Shown: positions 1 through 11,229, counted from the stretch's first letter. The stretch is 64,000 nt of DNA from Closterium sp. NIES-65 (GCA_948144175.1 CANXME010001461.1:1-64000), one strand, 5' to 3'. Program-made: numbers and translations. Notes: generated by a model not told the origin, from the sequence alone.

Positions 1-725
1 CGGATTAGGACAGATCGGGGTGGGGAGTTTCCGTGGAGCTGATATTACGGCCTGGCTCAAAGAAGCATGGCATCCAGAGGGAGCTGACCACGGCTTACAC
101 CCCACAGTCCAACGGTGTAGCAGAACGGGCGAACCGGACAATTCTGGAGACAGCTAGGGCGCTGCTCATAGAATCTGGGCTGGGCAACTTGATGTGGCCC
201 ATGCTGTTCGGCACGCTACCGTCGCTAGAAACAGGGTAATCACAAAGGTTGGGATGACTCGTGGTGCCGTTGGAGAGGTGGCTTGGGAGGAAGCCACCGG
301 TGGCATGCTGAGGGTGTTCGGTTGCATGGCAGTCGCCCACTGTCCCCAAGACCTACCGCAGTAAGTTGGGGGCGAGTGCAATCTGGTGTGTGCATTTGGG
401 GCTGGCTGCTGAGAGCAAAGGGATGGCTGCTGTGGGAACCTTCCAGGGTGTGTTTTGTTTGACAGCAGGGATGTGAAGTTTGTTGAGGCATGATGTATGG
501 GAGCTGGGAGAAACAGCCGGAGGCCAGGTGGTCCCAGCAAATGGAGCAGATCACCATGCAGCTGGACCTGACTCCTAGTGTGTGGGAGGAGGGAGAGGAG
601 GCAGCTGCAGAGGGTGGTGATAAAGAGAAGGTGCAGGAGGCACCTGCTGGTGGAGGTGATGGTGTGTAGACTAGCGGTAGCAGCTAGTGGAGCTGCTGGA
701 TCCGAGGAGGAGAGCAGCAGCAGGG
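1..725 (+). pseudogene. A-family Ty1/copia integrase and linker fragment (unit 1 of the duplicated block)
   Basis: Broken frames encode the core and C-terminal part of a Ty1/copia integrase, the enzyme that inserts element cDNA. The aspartate block RTDRGGEF is recognisable, damaged, at the left edge. The block around the catalytic Glu (SNGVAERANR) lies near 109-160, and the IN tail and acidic linker that precede RT follow to about 725. The copy at 6742-7467 matches it almost base for base, but here there are many one-base gaps in runs (near 199, 254, 263 and 304), so the longest frame is 68 codons. The 5' half of the element is outside the window. RT and RNase H do not follow; the sequence passes straight into an A-LTR scrap and a B element. 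Non-functional. The gaps could be decay or uncorrected sequencing error. Confidence 0.85.
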
Positions 726-802
726 AGCTTCCATCTTGGGTTCCTCTGCGAGCTCGTCCTTCTGCTTGTACTGTTCATAGCGCGTACAAATGTTATCCGA
801 AG
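726..802 (-). repeat. A-LTR scrap bridging A and B sequence (unit 1)
   Basis: About 77 bp match the interior of the A LTR (the stretch seen at 13777-13850 in A1) in minus orientation. It sits exactly between A-family linker sequence and the Gly-rich gag tail of a B element. The same scrap with the same edges occurs at 7468-7546. Confidence 0.8.
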
Positions 803-3800
803 TGGTGGCGAGAATGGAGGTGTCAGTGGCAGCAGTGGAGGCGGAGGAAGCGGCGCGGTGGCGGAGGGAGCGGAGGCGCGGAGGTGGCGGAGGCGCGGAG
901 GTGGCGGAGGCGGCGGAGGTGGCGGAGGCGGCGGCAGCAGCGGTGGGAGCTGGTCGCGGCTCTGCGCAGTGGAGTGGGTCCGGTGGTGGTCCGTGCAGCA
1001 GCAGCAGCGCAGTCGTGAGACCCTGTCCCCTCAGCAGCTTTGTGAGTGTACGCTACGCGTCGCGCGGCTGAGGTACTGGTCCCTGCACCTACGTCCTCCG
1101 TACCGGCGACCGCGCTGGTGAGCATGCGGGGGCCCGCACTCCACCCAGCGCTGCTTCGGCCGACTGACGTACGCGTGGCATCACCAGTCCCTGAGGCCTC
1201 TGAGATCCCTCGCTGGGGAGAGCTGTCTAGGGCGGGGGTGTTGCTATCTTTGATCTTGATTATGATGCTATTCTTGCTGCCATGTATGCTGTGTCTGATA
1301 GTGTTGAGGGTGACTATTACCTGTGTGTTCCGCTGACCCGGGCATTGAGGCTGGCTGCTCTAGGTGCTGGTGAGGCTGCTGCTCTAGGTGCTAGTGCGTT
1401 TGCTGCCCCAGGTGGAGGTGAGTCTGCTCTCTCAGGTACTACGTCGGCTCAGCCTTACACACCTTCACCCTTGACTCGGGTGCTTCCCGCTCCTTATTTT
1501 GAGACCCAACCACGCTTACGCCGCTTAGTCCGCCGGTTGCGGTCTCCCTGGCGGACCCCTCTGGGGTCCTGTCCTTGCTAGCTTCTCCACTGTCTTACTG
1601 TGCCCGGCAGCCCCCTCTGGCACACTGTCAGGTCTCTACCTCCCCTCGTTCTCTACAAACTTGGTGAGTGGAGCTGATCTACAAGATAGGTGGGTTGACC
1701 ATTTCACTCCTGCGAGTCAGCGGGTGACCCACTGCACGTGTGCTCGGACAGGCCGACACTTGGCCACGTTCACCCCGGTCGGCCGGTCGAGCCTGTACAC
1801 ACTTACTACTGAGTCTGCTCCAGGTGCTGAGTCTGGTCAGGTAGCTGCGTCGAGTCAGGTGTTTGCTGCATCAGCGTTCAGGTCTGGTCCTGAGTCTGCT
1901 CCTGCTCGTGTCGTCTCCTGTCCCACCAGACCCTCCTTTGGCACCACCGCCTTGGTCACCCCTCCCTGCCTCGTCTCCGAGGCATGGCCTCCCGTGTCCT
2001 TGTCTCTGGTCTCCCCGGTCTCTCCCTCCCCTACCTCCGGGGCCTGCCCCTACCTGCGTCCCTTGCGTCAAGGGGCGACAGTGCGCCGCCCCTCACTCCT
2101 CCGAGTTTCGTCCGACAGAGGCTCCGCTGCAGACTCTTCACATGGACGTGTGGGCCCCGCCCGCGTCCGTGGCAGGGCACGAGCGTTACTTCTTGTTGGT
2201 GGTTAACGACTACTCGCGTTACACCACAGTCTTCCCCTTGCGCAGCAAGGGTGACGTCACTGAGGTGTTGATCGACTGGATCCGCGCAGCTCGTCTCCAG
2301 CTCAGAGAGAGTTTCGGCTCGGACTTTCCTGTTCTGCGTTTGCACTCTGACAGAGGCGGGGAGTTTTCCTCTCTGCCCATCTGGGAGCCTTCTGTCGAGC
2401 ACAGGGCATCCGCCAGACCTTCACACTTCCGGCCTCTCCACAGCAAAATGGGATTGCTGAGCGCCGCATTGGCAAGGTCATGGACGTCGCTCGTACGTCC
2501 ATGATCCATAAGGCTGCCCCCCATTTTCTGTGGCCGTTTGCGGTTCAGTACGCAGTGCATCAGCTCAACCTTCAGCCCCGGGTCTCCTTGCCAGAGACCT
2601 CCCCCACCTTGCGGTGGACCGGAAGGTTGGCAATGCGTCTGCGTTTCGGGTCTGGGGATCTCGGGCGTTTGTCTGCGACTTGTCTGCGGACAAGGTGTCC
2701 CCCCGTGCTGTTCCCTGCGTCTTCCTTGGCTTCCCCCCTGACGCGCGTTCGGGTGGCAGTTTTACCACCCCACCTCGCGCCGTGTTCTGGCCCCAGGAGG
2801 TCACCTTTGACGAGTCGGTGCCTTACTACCGTCTCTTCCCCTACCGCACGGCGCCCCTCCCCCCGCCGCCGCTCTTCTTTACGCCAGGTCCTCCCCCGAT
2901 AGACCCCTTCCCCCCCCTCAGGGTCCTGCCCCGTCAGGTGTGTCCCACGTAGACGTAGTCGAGCCTGTCGAGGTAGCTGCTGACTCTGGTGCTGTTAGAG
3001 GTGCTGAGCCTGCGGGTGTCGGGTCTGGAGGTGCTGAGCCTGGGGGTGCTGAGTCCAGGGGCGTGGATCCTGGGGGTGCTGAGCCTGGGGGTGCTGAGTC
3101 TGGGGGTGCTGAGCTTGGGGTGCTGAGTTTGGGGGTGCTGAGCCTGGGGGTGCGGAGACTGGGGGTGCTGGGTCTGCTCGTGTGGCCTCTCGTGGTGCTT
3201 TGTCGAGGCGGGAGCCACTCTCTCCGCAGGAGTTGCGCGAGTTGTTTGCCTGGCGCTGGAGCCGTGCTGCTGAAGCTGGAGGTACTACTGTTGCTGCTGG
3301 TCCCGGAGGTGCTCGTACTCGCGGTGCTGGAGCTGCTGGTACTGGGGTGCTGCTGGGGCTGCTGGAGTTGGTCCTGCTGAGGGTACTGCTGGAGCTGCTG
3401 GCAACACTGGAGCTGCCGGTTCTGCTGGAGCTGGAGCTGCGGTTCTGCTGGAGCTGGAGCTGCTAGAGCTGAAGCTGTTGGGGTGTTGGCGCTGGTCGTT
3501 CTGCTGGCGCTGGTGCGTCTGAGGGTGCTGGTGTTGGCGCTGTTGGAGTTGGAGGTGCTACTGGCGGTGGAGCTGCCGCTGGGAGTACTCGTGCTGTCCC
3601 TACTGAGTCTGGAGGCACTGCGCGGCCGCGGCCGTACTTCGTTCCGCTCCTTGAGCAGGTTCTTGGTCTCTTGCTCGTCTTCTGTTCTCGGCTCCAGCTG
3701 TGAGGCTGAGATCTACGCGGCGGCCATGGCTGCACAGGAGCTACGCTGGCTCACCTACCTGCTGACTGACCTAGGAGAGCCGTCTCGTTCTTCTCCAGTT

Positions 3801-4050
3801 CTGTACGTAGACAACAAGGCCATGCTGGCCTTGTGTCAGGAGCACAGACTGGAGCACATAACGAGCACATTGCTCTCCGCTACTTCCTTGCTCGTGAGCT
3901 GCAGCAGCGTGGTCAGCTGCGTCTTGCTTACGTTGCCTCTGAGGCAACATTGTTGATATCTTTACCAAGGCATTTCCGCCTGGTGATCAATAGCGCTTCT
4001 GTACTATGCTAGGTCTTGTGCCTACTTGGCCTCACTTGCTCACTTCTTGA
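803..4050 (+). pseudogene. B-family Ty1/copia element B0: gag tail, PR, IN, repeat linker, RNase H end; RT deleted
   Basis: Fragments in shifting frames match the better copy at 7547-10804. In order: Gly-rich gag tail (about 830-945), Cys/His finger region (about 1085-1160), protease motif DSGAS (near 1472), the WHHRLGHPS pre-integrase motif (near 1940), integrase with DRGGEF (near 2350) and QNGIAERR (near 2445), a GAEPG-type repeat linker (about 2992-3160), a Gly/Ala linker (about 3260-3630), and the RNase H end with YVDNKAM (near 3805) and the IFTKAFPP motif (near 3957). The reverse transcriptase and the start of RNase H are missing between linker and RNase H. Numerous one-base insertions and deletions break every domain, so no protein can be made. 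It is a damaged second copy of B1. Confidence 0.85.
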
Positions 4051-4350
4051 CCTTGCTTGTACTGTGATCTTTCTATACCTGCACTTGCCTGTTTACCTTT
4101 ATATATGATCTTGCATGTGAACTGGCCTTCTGGCCTTGCTCTTGTGCTCAGATTGTGTGGTGACGTTGTGATCCACCCTGAGCTTGCTTTGCTTTGCTTG
4201 ACTGGTCTTATGACCTCTTGTTCTCCCCCACTTGCTTATCATATAGCTTGTCTAGGCTATAGTGGGGTAGACACTATGGGGTACAGTTTCCTAGGGTTTC
4301 CTACTTGTACCCAACCTTGTGCTAGTTCATTCATTCCTCGTTTCTTCACA
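4051..4350 (+). repeat. B-family 3' untranslated region and LTR remnant (unit 1)
   Basis: The stretch after the RNase H stop matches 10805-11104 and, more loosely, the B2 3' end at 20877-21236. The polypurine tract and LTR start present in B2 (21095-21106) are deleted here. Only the later part of the short B LTR, with the GGGGTACA and CATTCATTCC motifs, remains from about 4240. Confidence 0.65.
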
Positions 4351-4631
4351 TCACAATGAATCGACGGACGTCGGTGTCTCTTCCATTCGGATTGAACGTC
4401 TCCGGTAGCCTGGGACGTGCCGCCTCAAGATTGACTGTAGCTTCTGTCGCTGCTGCTGCTGCTGCTGCTGCTACCGTCGCTGTTGCATTCGCTGCTACGT
4501 TCGCTACTGCTGTGGCGGCTACCAACTCGTTCGCGAGAAGCTCCTCTATTCGGTGGAGTGCCGCTCGTGTCTGGTCCAGGCCGGTGTAACTCCGTAATTT
4601 TTCGTATTGAATTATCACCGTTTTCCTCCAT
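4346..4631 (-). pseudogene. Retrotransposon gag N-terminal fragment (unit 1), probably Ty3/gypsy-like
   Basis: On the minus strand a frame beginning MEENGDNSIRKITEL matches 11100-11390 but is broken near 4581 by a two-base gap. It encodes a short acidic start, a predicted helix (LHRIEELLANEL), an Ala/Thr/Val-rich segment that includes a GCT/AGC triplet run, and a conserved-looking block PRLPETFNPNGRD. That last block resembles the start of Ty3/gypsy capsid domains, where a P-x-x-F segment precedes the capsid core. The rest of gag is absent because B sequence takes over at about 4350. The family call is an inference from a short motif. Confidence 0.45.
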
Positions 4632-4812
4632 TTGGCAATTTACAGGAAGATTTGCGACGAAAATAAATGAATTTAGGTGCTGGGGTGCGCCTTCCTTTCA
4701 GCACCACAACGAATCCATCGGTGCTTGAACTTTTTTCGTATGGAATTATCACCGTTTTCCTCCATTTGGCAATTTACAGGAAGATTTGCGACGAAAATAA
4801 ATGAATTTAAGT
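4597..4812. repeat. 80-bp direct duplication at the boundary between the two blocks
   Basis: The sequence from TTTTTCGTAT to AAATGAATTTA is present at 4597-4676 and again at 4731-4812, separated by about 54 bp. Only one copy exists at the matching place in unit 2 (about 11357-11435). Block 2 (A gag) begins directly after the second copy, so this marks the rearrangement joint. Confidence 0.75.
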
Positions 4813-7467
4813 GAATCAAGGAGGTGCTGAAAAACTTCACCGTCAAGAAGTTCAATGGTGAGGGCTATGATGATTGGGCCTGGAAAATGCAACTCTATTT
4901 CCGTCAGATCGGATTGCTGAAACTAATGATTGGGGAGGAGCCTAGACCGAGTGACCCCGCCCTTCATGAAGATTGGGACGAGCGCGCCTCGGCTGGCTAC
5001 TACTTGATGTCGCAGAGTTTGGAGCTGAACCAGCGTCACCACGTCATGCACCTGCTGCCGGAGGTTGAGTGCGGTCCGAAGGCGTGGACGGTGTTGAAGG
5101 AGCTGCACGCCCCTACCTCCGTCGCTGCAACGCTCATGATGGAGAGGGAGCTGTCCGCGTTGCGCCTAAGCGAGGGAGAGCCGGTGCAACCTATCCTGGA
5201 CAAGATGCGTGATCTCTACGCGAAGTTGGCGACCGCGGAATCACCTACCCGGAGCAGACCAAGTGCCTGAAGATGCTCTCGCTGCTGCCGGAAATCGTGG
5301 CTTCAATTCACGAGCGGATTGAGCCTGCCGCAGAACCAGAGCTTGTGGACGCTCGAGTGGGTGCGGACGAAGATTCTGGAGGAGGACTTCCGTCGCCGCC
5401 AACTGAGGGGTGGAGACGACGGCAGCAGCGGCTACGGGATGCAAGGGAGCCGACGTGGCAAAGAACGTGGCTTCGGTGGTGCTGGACGCGGTGCAAAGAA
5501 AGACGACGACTCCAACGACCAACAAGGAGGTACCGGTTGGGGTCGCGGGTGCGAATCTGGACGTGGGGGCAAGTCGGGTGCTTGGTGGCAAAATGAAAGG
5601 GGTTGCTGGGTATTGTGAGAAGGAGGGGCACCCCTGGTTTTTGTGCTATAAGAAACCCGATGGATGGAGCCCCCCAGAATCGTCACCAGGATGGCGGCGC
5701 GCGGGAGGAACCAGAAAAAACGGCGCCAACATGGTACGCTGATTCAGTCCGACAAACAACCCGAAGGGCAACGACGGTGCTGGAAAAGAAGAAGGAGCGC
5801 ACCGCGGGCCAATTCTTTGATATGGGAGACAGGGGGAGCAAGGAGACGCATCTGCTAAGGCTGGAGCAGAGCTGCCCCCCTGGATATATTGGGTGTTGGT
5901 CACAGGCGCTGCTTGGACAATGACGCCGCGCAAGGACCTGCTGGACGACGTACGAGCTGCTCTGATCAGCGAGGTGTGCTCCGCCTCTGGACACGCGCTG
6001 AAGGTGGCTGGTGCGGGACGAGCTGCGTTTAAAAGGGAGCGGATGGCAAGCCGGTGGTGCTGCAGCGACGTTCTTCTTGTTCCTGAACTCAAGGCCAACC
6101 TCATCTCCCTCCGTAAGCTTGGCAAGTCTGGGGTGAGCACTAGCACGGATGGGGCACGCACTTATAAGGGGAAGCTGGGCATCGGGTGCTTTGGGATCTG
6201 CACAAGAGCAAGGACGTGTACAGGATCTATGTGGCAGCTGCCGGCGCTGGCGTGGCACGGTGGGGGGCAGGCTGAAGGAGGGGTCTGCATCCTAGGGGGA
6301 GTGCAACGCCGTTGGAGGGGTTGGTATGAAAGTGTCGGCCAGATCTGGGGTGAGAGATTGGGCAACTGCACACCGACGTTTGGGGCATGTGGCAATGCCT
6401 TTGCTGAAGCAGCTGGAGAAGGATGGAGCGGTTAAGGGCTTGAAGCTGAACGGACAACCACCCGATGATAACTGTGAAATTTGCCTCCTTTCAAAGTTCA
6501 CCCGTTTCCCTTCCATAGTGGTGGCTGGCAGGAGCAAAAAAGCGTTGGAGCTGGTCCACATGGACTTGGTGGGGCCGCTGCCGGTGCAAGGGCACAAGGG
6601 GGAGCGGTACTTCCTAACCATAGTGGATGACTGGAGCAGGCTAATGTGGGCGTATCCGCTGAAGCAGAAAGATCACGCCGCCTCCACGATTCGGGACGAT
6701 TGCTGCCGTTCGTGGAGAAGCAAGCGGAGTGTGTGGTGAAGCGGATTAGGACAGATCGGGGTGGTGAGTTCCTTGGAGCTGAGATGACGGCCTGGCTCAA
6801 GAAGCAGGGCATCCAGAGGGAGCTGACCACGGCTTACACCCCACAGTCCAACGGTGTAGCAGAACGGGCGAACCGGACAATTCTGGAGACAGCTAGGGCG
6901 CTGCTCATAGAATCTGGGCTGGGCAACTTGATGTGGCCCCATGCTGTTCGGCACGCTACCGTCGCTAGAAACAGGGTACTCACAAAGGTTGGGGATGACT
7001 CGTGGGTGCCGTTGGAGAGGTGGCTTGGGAGGAAGCCACCGGTGGACATGCTGAGGGGTGTTCGGTTGCATGGCAGTCGCCCACGTCCCCAAGACCTACC
7101 GCAGTAAGTTGGGGGCGAGTGCAATCTGGTGTGTGCATTTGGGGCTGGCTGCTGAGAGCAAGGGATGGCTGCTGTGGGAACCTTCCAAGGGTGTGTTGTC
7201 TGACAGCAGGGATGTGAAGTTTGTTGAGGGCATGATGTATGGGAGCTGGGAGAAACAGCCGGAGGCCAGGGTGTCCCAGCAAATGGAGCAGATCACCATG
7301 CAGCTGGACCTGACTCCTAGTGTGTGGGAGGAGGGAGAGGAGGCAGCTGCAGAGGGTGGTGATAAAGAGAAGGTGCAGGAGGCACCTGCTGGTGGAGGTG
7401 ATGGTGTGGAGACTAGCGGTAGCACTAGTAGAGCTGCTGGATCCGAGGGAGGAGAGCAGCAGCAGGG
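4813..7467 (+). pseudogene. A-family copia element, gag-PR-IN portion (chimeric block 2)
   Basis: The frame opens just inside gag (MLKNFTVKKFNGEG, from 4824), lacking the first 43 or so residues seen in A5. Gag_2/UBN2-type sequence runs to about 5250 and then shifts frame at a lost G near 5238 and a gained A near 5293. Further on are the CCHC knuckle (near 5610, damaged), the protease segment (near 5900), the pre-integrase HRRLGH and CEIC motifs (about 6375-6485), and integrase with HMDLVGP (about 6556), RTDRGGEF (6750) and NGVAERANR (6850). At least six frameshifts are visible against A5 and A6, most in homopolymers. RT and RNase H are replaced by B sequence after 7467. The gag start, 5' LTR and primer site are absent. 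Confidence 0.85.
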
Positions 7468-7546
7468 AGCTTCCATCTTGGGTTCCTCTGCGAGCTCGTC
7501 CTTTCTGCTTGTACTGTTCATTAGCGCGTACAATGTTATGCCGAAG
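7468..7546 (-). repeat. A-LTR scrap bridging A and B sequence (unit 2)
   Basis: This is the same 77-79 bp LTR piece as at 726-802, with the same neighbours. A-family frame sequence ends at ...GGEQQQG and the scrap begins; B gag-tail sequence starts at GTGGTGGCGAG. The A frame read through the scrap runs out of phase into B, so there is no in-frame fusion. Confidence 0.8.
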
Positions 7547-10500
7547 TGGTGGCGAGAATGGAGGTGTCAGTGGCAGCAGTGGAGGCGGAGGAAGCGGCGG
7601 CGGTGGCGGAGGGAGCGGAGGCGGCGGAGGTGGCGGAGGCGGCGGAGGTGGCGGAGGCGGCGGAGGTGGCGGAGGCGGCGGCAGCAGCGGTGGAGCTGGT
7701 CGCGGCTCTGCGCAGTGGAGTGGGTCCGGTGGTGGTCCGTGCCAGCAGCAGCAGCGCAGTCGTGAGACCCTGTCCCCTCAGCAGCTTTGTGAGTGGTACG
7801 CTACGCGTCAGCGCGGTGAGGGTACTGGTCCCTGCACCTACGTCCTCCGTACCGGCGACCGCGCTGGTGAGCAGTGCGGGGGCCCGCACTCCACCCAGCG
7901 CTGCTTCGGCCGACTGACGGACGCGTGGCATCACCAGTTCCCTGAGGCCTCTGAGATCCCTCGCTGGGGAGAGCTGTCTAGGGCGGGGGTTGCTATCTTT
8001 GATCTTGATTATGATGCTATTCTTGCTGCCATGTATGCTGTGTCTGATAGTGTTGAGGGTGACTATTACCTGTGTGTTCCGCCTGACCCGGGCATTGAGG
8101 CTGCTGCTCTAGGTGCTGGTGAGGCTGCTGCTCTAGGTGCTAGTGCGTTTGCTGCCCCAGGTGGAGGTGAGTCTGCTCTCTCAGGTACTACGTCGGCTCA
8201 GGCCTTACACACCTTCACCCTTGACTCGGGTGCTTCCCGCTCCTTATTTTGAGACCGCACCACGCTTACGCCGCTTAGTCAGCCGGTTGCGGTCTCCCTG
8301 GCCGACCCCTTTGGGGGTCCTGTCCTTGCTAGCTTCTCCACTGTCTTACTGTGCCCGGCAGCCCCCTCTGGCACACTGTCAGGTCTCTACCTCCCCTCGT
8401 TCTCTACAAACTTGGTGAGTGGAGCTGATCTACAAGATAGGTGGGTTGACCAGTTCACTCCTGCGAGTCAGCGGGTGACCCACTGCACGTGTGCTCGGAC
8501 AGGCCGACACTTGGCCACGTTCACCCGTCGGCCGGGGTCGAGCCTGTACACACTTACTACTGAGTCTGCTCCGGGTGCTGAGTCTGGTCAGGTAGCTGCG
8601 TCGAGTCAGGTGTTTGCTGCAGCGTCCAGGTCTGGTCCTGAGTCTGCTCCCTGCTCGTGTCGTCTCCTGTCCCACCAGACCCTCCTTTGGCACCACCGCC
8701 TTGGTCACCCCTCCCTGCCTCGTCTCCGAGGCATGGCCTCCCGTGTCCTTGTCTCTGGTCTCCCCCGGTCTCTCCCTCCCCTACCTCCGGGGCCTGCCCC
8801 TACCTGCGTCCCTTGCGTCAAGGGGCGACAGTGCGCCGCCCCTCACTCCTCCGAGTTTCGTCCGACAGAGGCTCCGCTGCAGACTCTTCACATGGACGTG
8901 TGGGGCCCCGCCCGCGTCCGTGGCCAGGGGCACAAGCGTTACTTCCTGTTGGTGGTTAACGACTACTCGCGTTACACCACAGTCTTCCCCTTGCGCAGCA
9001 AGGGTGACGTCACTGAGGTGTTGATCGACTGGATCCGCGCAGCTCGTCTCCAGCTCAGAGAGAGTTTCGGCTCGGACTTTCCTGTTCTGCGTTTGCACTC
9101 TGACAGAGGCGGGGAGTTTTCCTCTGCCCATCTGGGAGCCTTCTGTCGAGCACAGGGCATCCGCCAGACCTTCACACTTCCGGCCTCTCCACAGCAAAAT
9201 GGGATTGCTGAGCGCCGCATTGGCAAGGTCATGGACGTCGCTCGTACGTCCATGATCCATAAGGCTGCCCCCCATTTTCTGTGGCCGTTTGCGGTTCAGT
9301 ACGCAGTGCATCAGCTCAACCTTCAGCCCCGGGTCTCCTTGCCAGAGACCTCCCCCACCTTGCGGTGGACCGGGAAGGTTGGCAATGCGTCTGCGTTTCG
9401 GGTCTGGGGATCTCGGGCGTTTGTCTGCGACTTGTCTGCGGACAAGGTGTCCCCCCGTGCTGTTCCCTGCGTCTTCCTTGGCTTCCCCCCTGACGCGTCT
9501 GGGTGGCAGTTTTACCACCCCACCTCGCGCCGTGTTCTGTCCTCCCAGGAGGTCACCTTTGACGAGTCGGTGCCTTACTACCGTCTCTTCCCCTACCGCA
9601 CGGCGCCCCCCCCCCCGCCGCCGCTCTTCTTTACGCCAGGTCCTCCCCTGATAGACCCCTTCCCCCCTCAGGGTCCTGCCCGTCAGGTGTGTCCCACGTA
9701 GACGTAGTCGAGCCTGTCGAGGTAGCTGCTGACTCTGGTGCTGTTAGAGGTGCTGAGCCTGCGGGTGTCGGGTCTGGAGGTGCTGAGCCTGGGGGTGCTG
9801 AGTCCAGGGGCGTGGATCCTGGGGATGCTGAGCCTGGGGGTGCTGAGTCTGGGGGTGCTGAGCTTGGGGTGCTGAGTTTGGGGGTGCTGAGCCTGGGGGT
9901 GCGGAGACTGGGGGTGCTGGGTCTGCTCGTGTGGCCTCTCGTGGTGCTTTCTCGAGGCGGGAGCCACTCTCTCCGCAGGAGTTGCGCGAGCTGTTTGCCT
10001 GGCGCTGGAGCCGTGCTGCTGAAGCTGGAGGTACTACTGTTGCTGCTGGTCCCGGAGGTGCTCGTACTCGCGGTGCTGGAGCTGCTGGTACTGGGGGTGC
10101 TGCTGGGGCTGCTGGAGTTGGTCCTGCTGGAGGTACTGCTGGAGCTGCTGGCAACACTGGAGCTGCCGGTTCTGCTGGAGCTGGAGCTGCCGGTTCTGCT
10201 GGAGCTGGAGCTGCTAGAGCTGGAGCTGTTGGGGGTGTTGGCGCTGGTCGTTCTGCTGGCGCTGGTGCGTCTGAGGGTGCTGGTGTTGGCGCTGTTGGAG
10301 TTGGAGGTGCTACTGGCGGTGGAGCTGCCGCTGGGAGTACTCGTGCTGTCCCTGCTGAGTCTGGAGGCACTGCGCGGCCGCGGCCGTACTTCGTTCCGCT
10401 CCTTGAGCAGGTTCTTGGTCTCTTGCTCGTCTTCTGTTCTCGGCTCCAGCTGTGAGGCTGAGATCTACGCGGGGGCCATGGCTGCACAAGAGCTACGCTG

Positions 10501-10804
10501 GCTCACCTACCTGCTGACTGACCTAGGAGAGCCGTCTCGTTCTTCTCCAGTTCTGTACGTAGACAACAAGGCCATGCTGGCCTTGTGTCAGGAGCACAGA
10601 CTGGAGCACATAACGAAGCACATTGCTCTCCGCTACTTCCTTGCTCGTGAGCTGCAGCAGCGTGGTCAGCTGCGTCTTGCTTACGTGGCCTCTGAGGCCA
10701 ACATTGTTGATATCTTTACCAAGGCATTTCCGCCTGGTGATCATCAGCGCTTCTGTACTATGCTAGGTCTTGTGCCTACTTGGCCTCACTTGCTCACTTC
10801 TTGA
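7547..10804 (+). pseudogene. B-family copia element B1, RT-deleted, one TGA in protease
   Basis: One frame carries most of the polyprotein. A Gly-rich gag tail (about 7560-7700) is built from an 18-bp repeat. A Cys/His finger of form CX13CX3HX4C lies at 7833-7904. The protease motif DSGAS is at 8223-8237 and is followed by an in-frame TGA at 8250-8252 (Arg in relative B3). The same frame resumes through WHHRLGHPS (about 8692) and integrase with DVWGPAR, DRGGEFSS and QNGIAERR to about 9610. Next come a Pro-rich stretch, a GAEPG repeat linker (about 9740-9905, frame lost near 9866), a Gly/Ala linker (about 10010-10370) and the end of RNase H (YVDNKAM near 10559, to the stop at 10802-10804). All of RT, including the YVDD motif, is missing at a joint near 10400. 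It could not copy itself. Confidence 0.88.
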
Positions 10805-11104
10805 CCTTGCTTGTACTGTGATCTTTCTATACCTGCACTTGCCTGTTTACCTTTATATATGATCTTGCATGTGAACTGGCCTTCTGGCCTTGCTCTTGTG
10901 CTCAGATTGTGTAGTGACGTTGTGATCCACCCTGAGCTTGCTTTGCTTTGCTTGACTGGTCTTATGACCTCTTGTTCTCCCCCACTTGCTTATCATATAG
11001 CTTGTCTAGGCTATAGTGGGGTAGACACTATGGGGTACAGTTTCCTAGGGTTTCCTACTTGTACCCAACCTTGTGCTAGTTCATTCATTCCTCGTTTCTT
11101 CACA
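10805..11104 (+). repeat. B-family 3' untranslated region and LTR remnant (unit 2)
   Basis: The sequence aligns with B2 20877-21236. The segment holding the polypurine tract and the first 20-25 bases of the LTR is deleted near 10990. The LTR tail (TAGTGGGG, GGGTACA, CATTCATTCC) ends at about 11104, where the minus-strand gag fragment begins. Confidence 0.6.
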
Positions 11105-11197
11105 TCACAATGAATCGACGGACGTCGGTGTCTCTTCCATTCGGATTGAACGTCTCCGGTAGCCTGGGACGTGCCGCCTCAAGATTGACTGTAGCTT

Positions 11198-11229
<32 letters not shown>

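Larger units (their letters stand above)
1..4680 (+). repeat. 6.75-kb direct repeat, copy 1 (left-truncated by the window)
   Basis: Bases 1-4680 correspond in order to 6742-11440, with an offset of 6741 at the left and 6754 at the right. The match covers A integrase, the A-LTR scrap, the whole RT-less B element and the gag fragment. Differences are mainly single-base gaps in homopolymers, with few substitutions. Confidence 0.85.

Noticed and set aside
7058-7765. In-frame A-B fusion protein across 7467-7547
   Set aside because: The A frame continues through the LTR scrap but enters B sequence out of phase, giving a Trp/Arg-rich artefact. The B gag frame is a different one.
9744-10487. Pro/Ala-rich 247-codon minus-strand frame opposite the B1 linkers
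   Set aside because: It is the complement of the Gly/Ala and GAEPG repeats and has no independent support.
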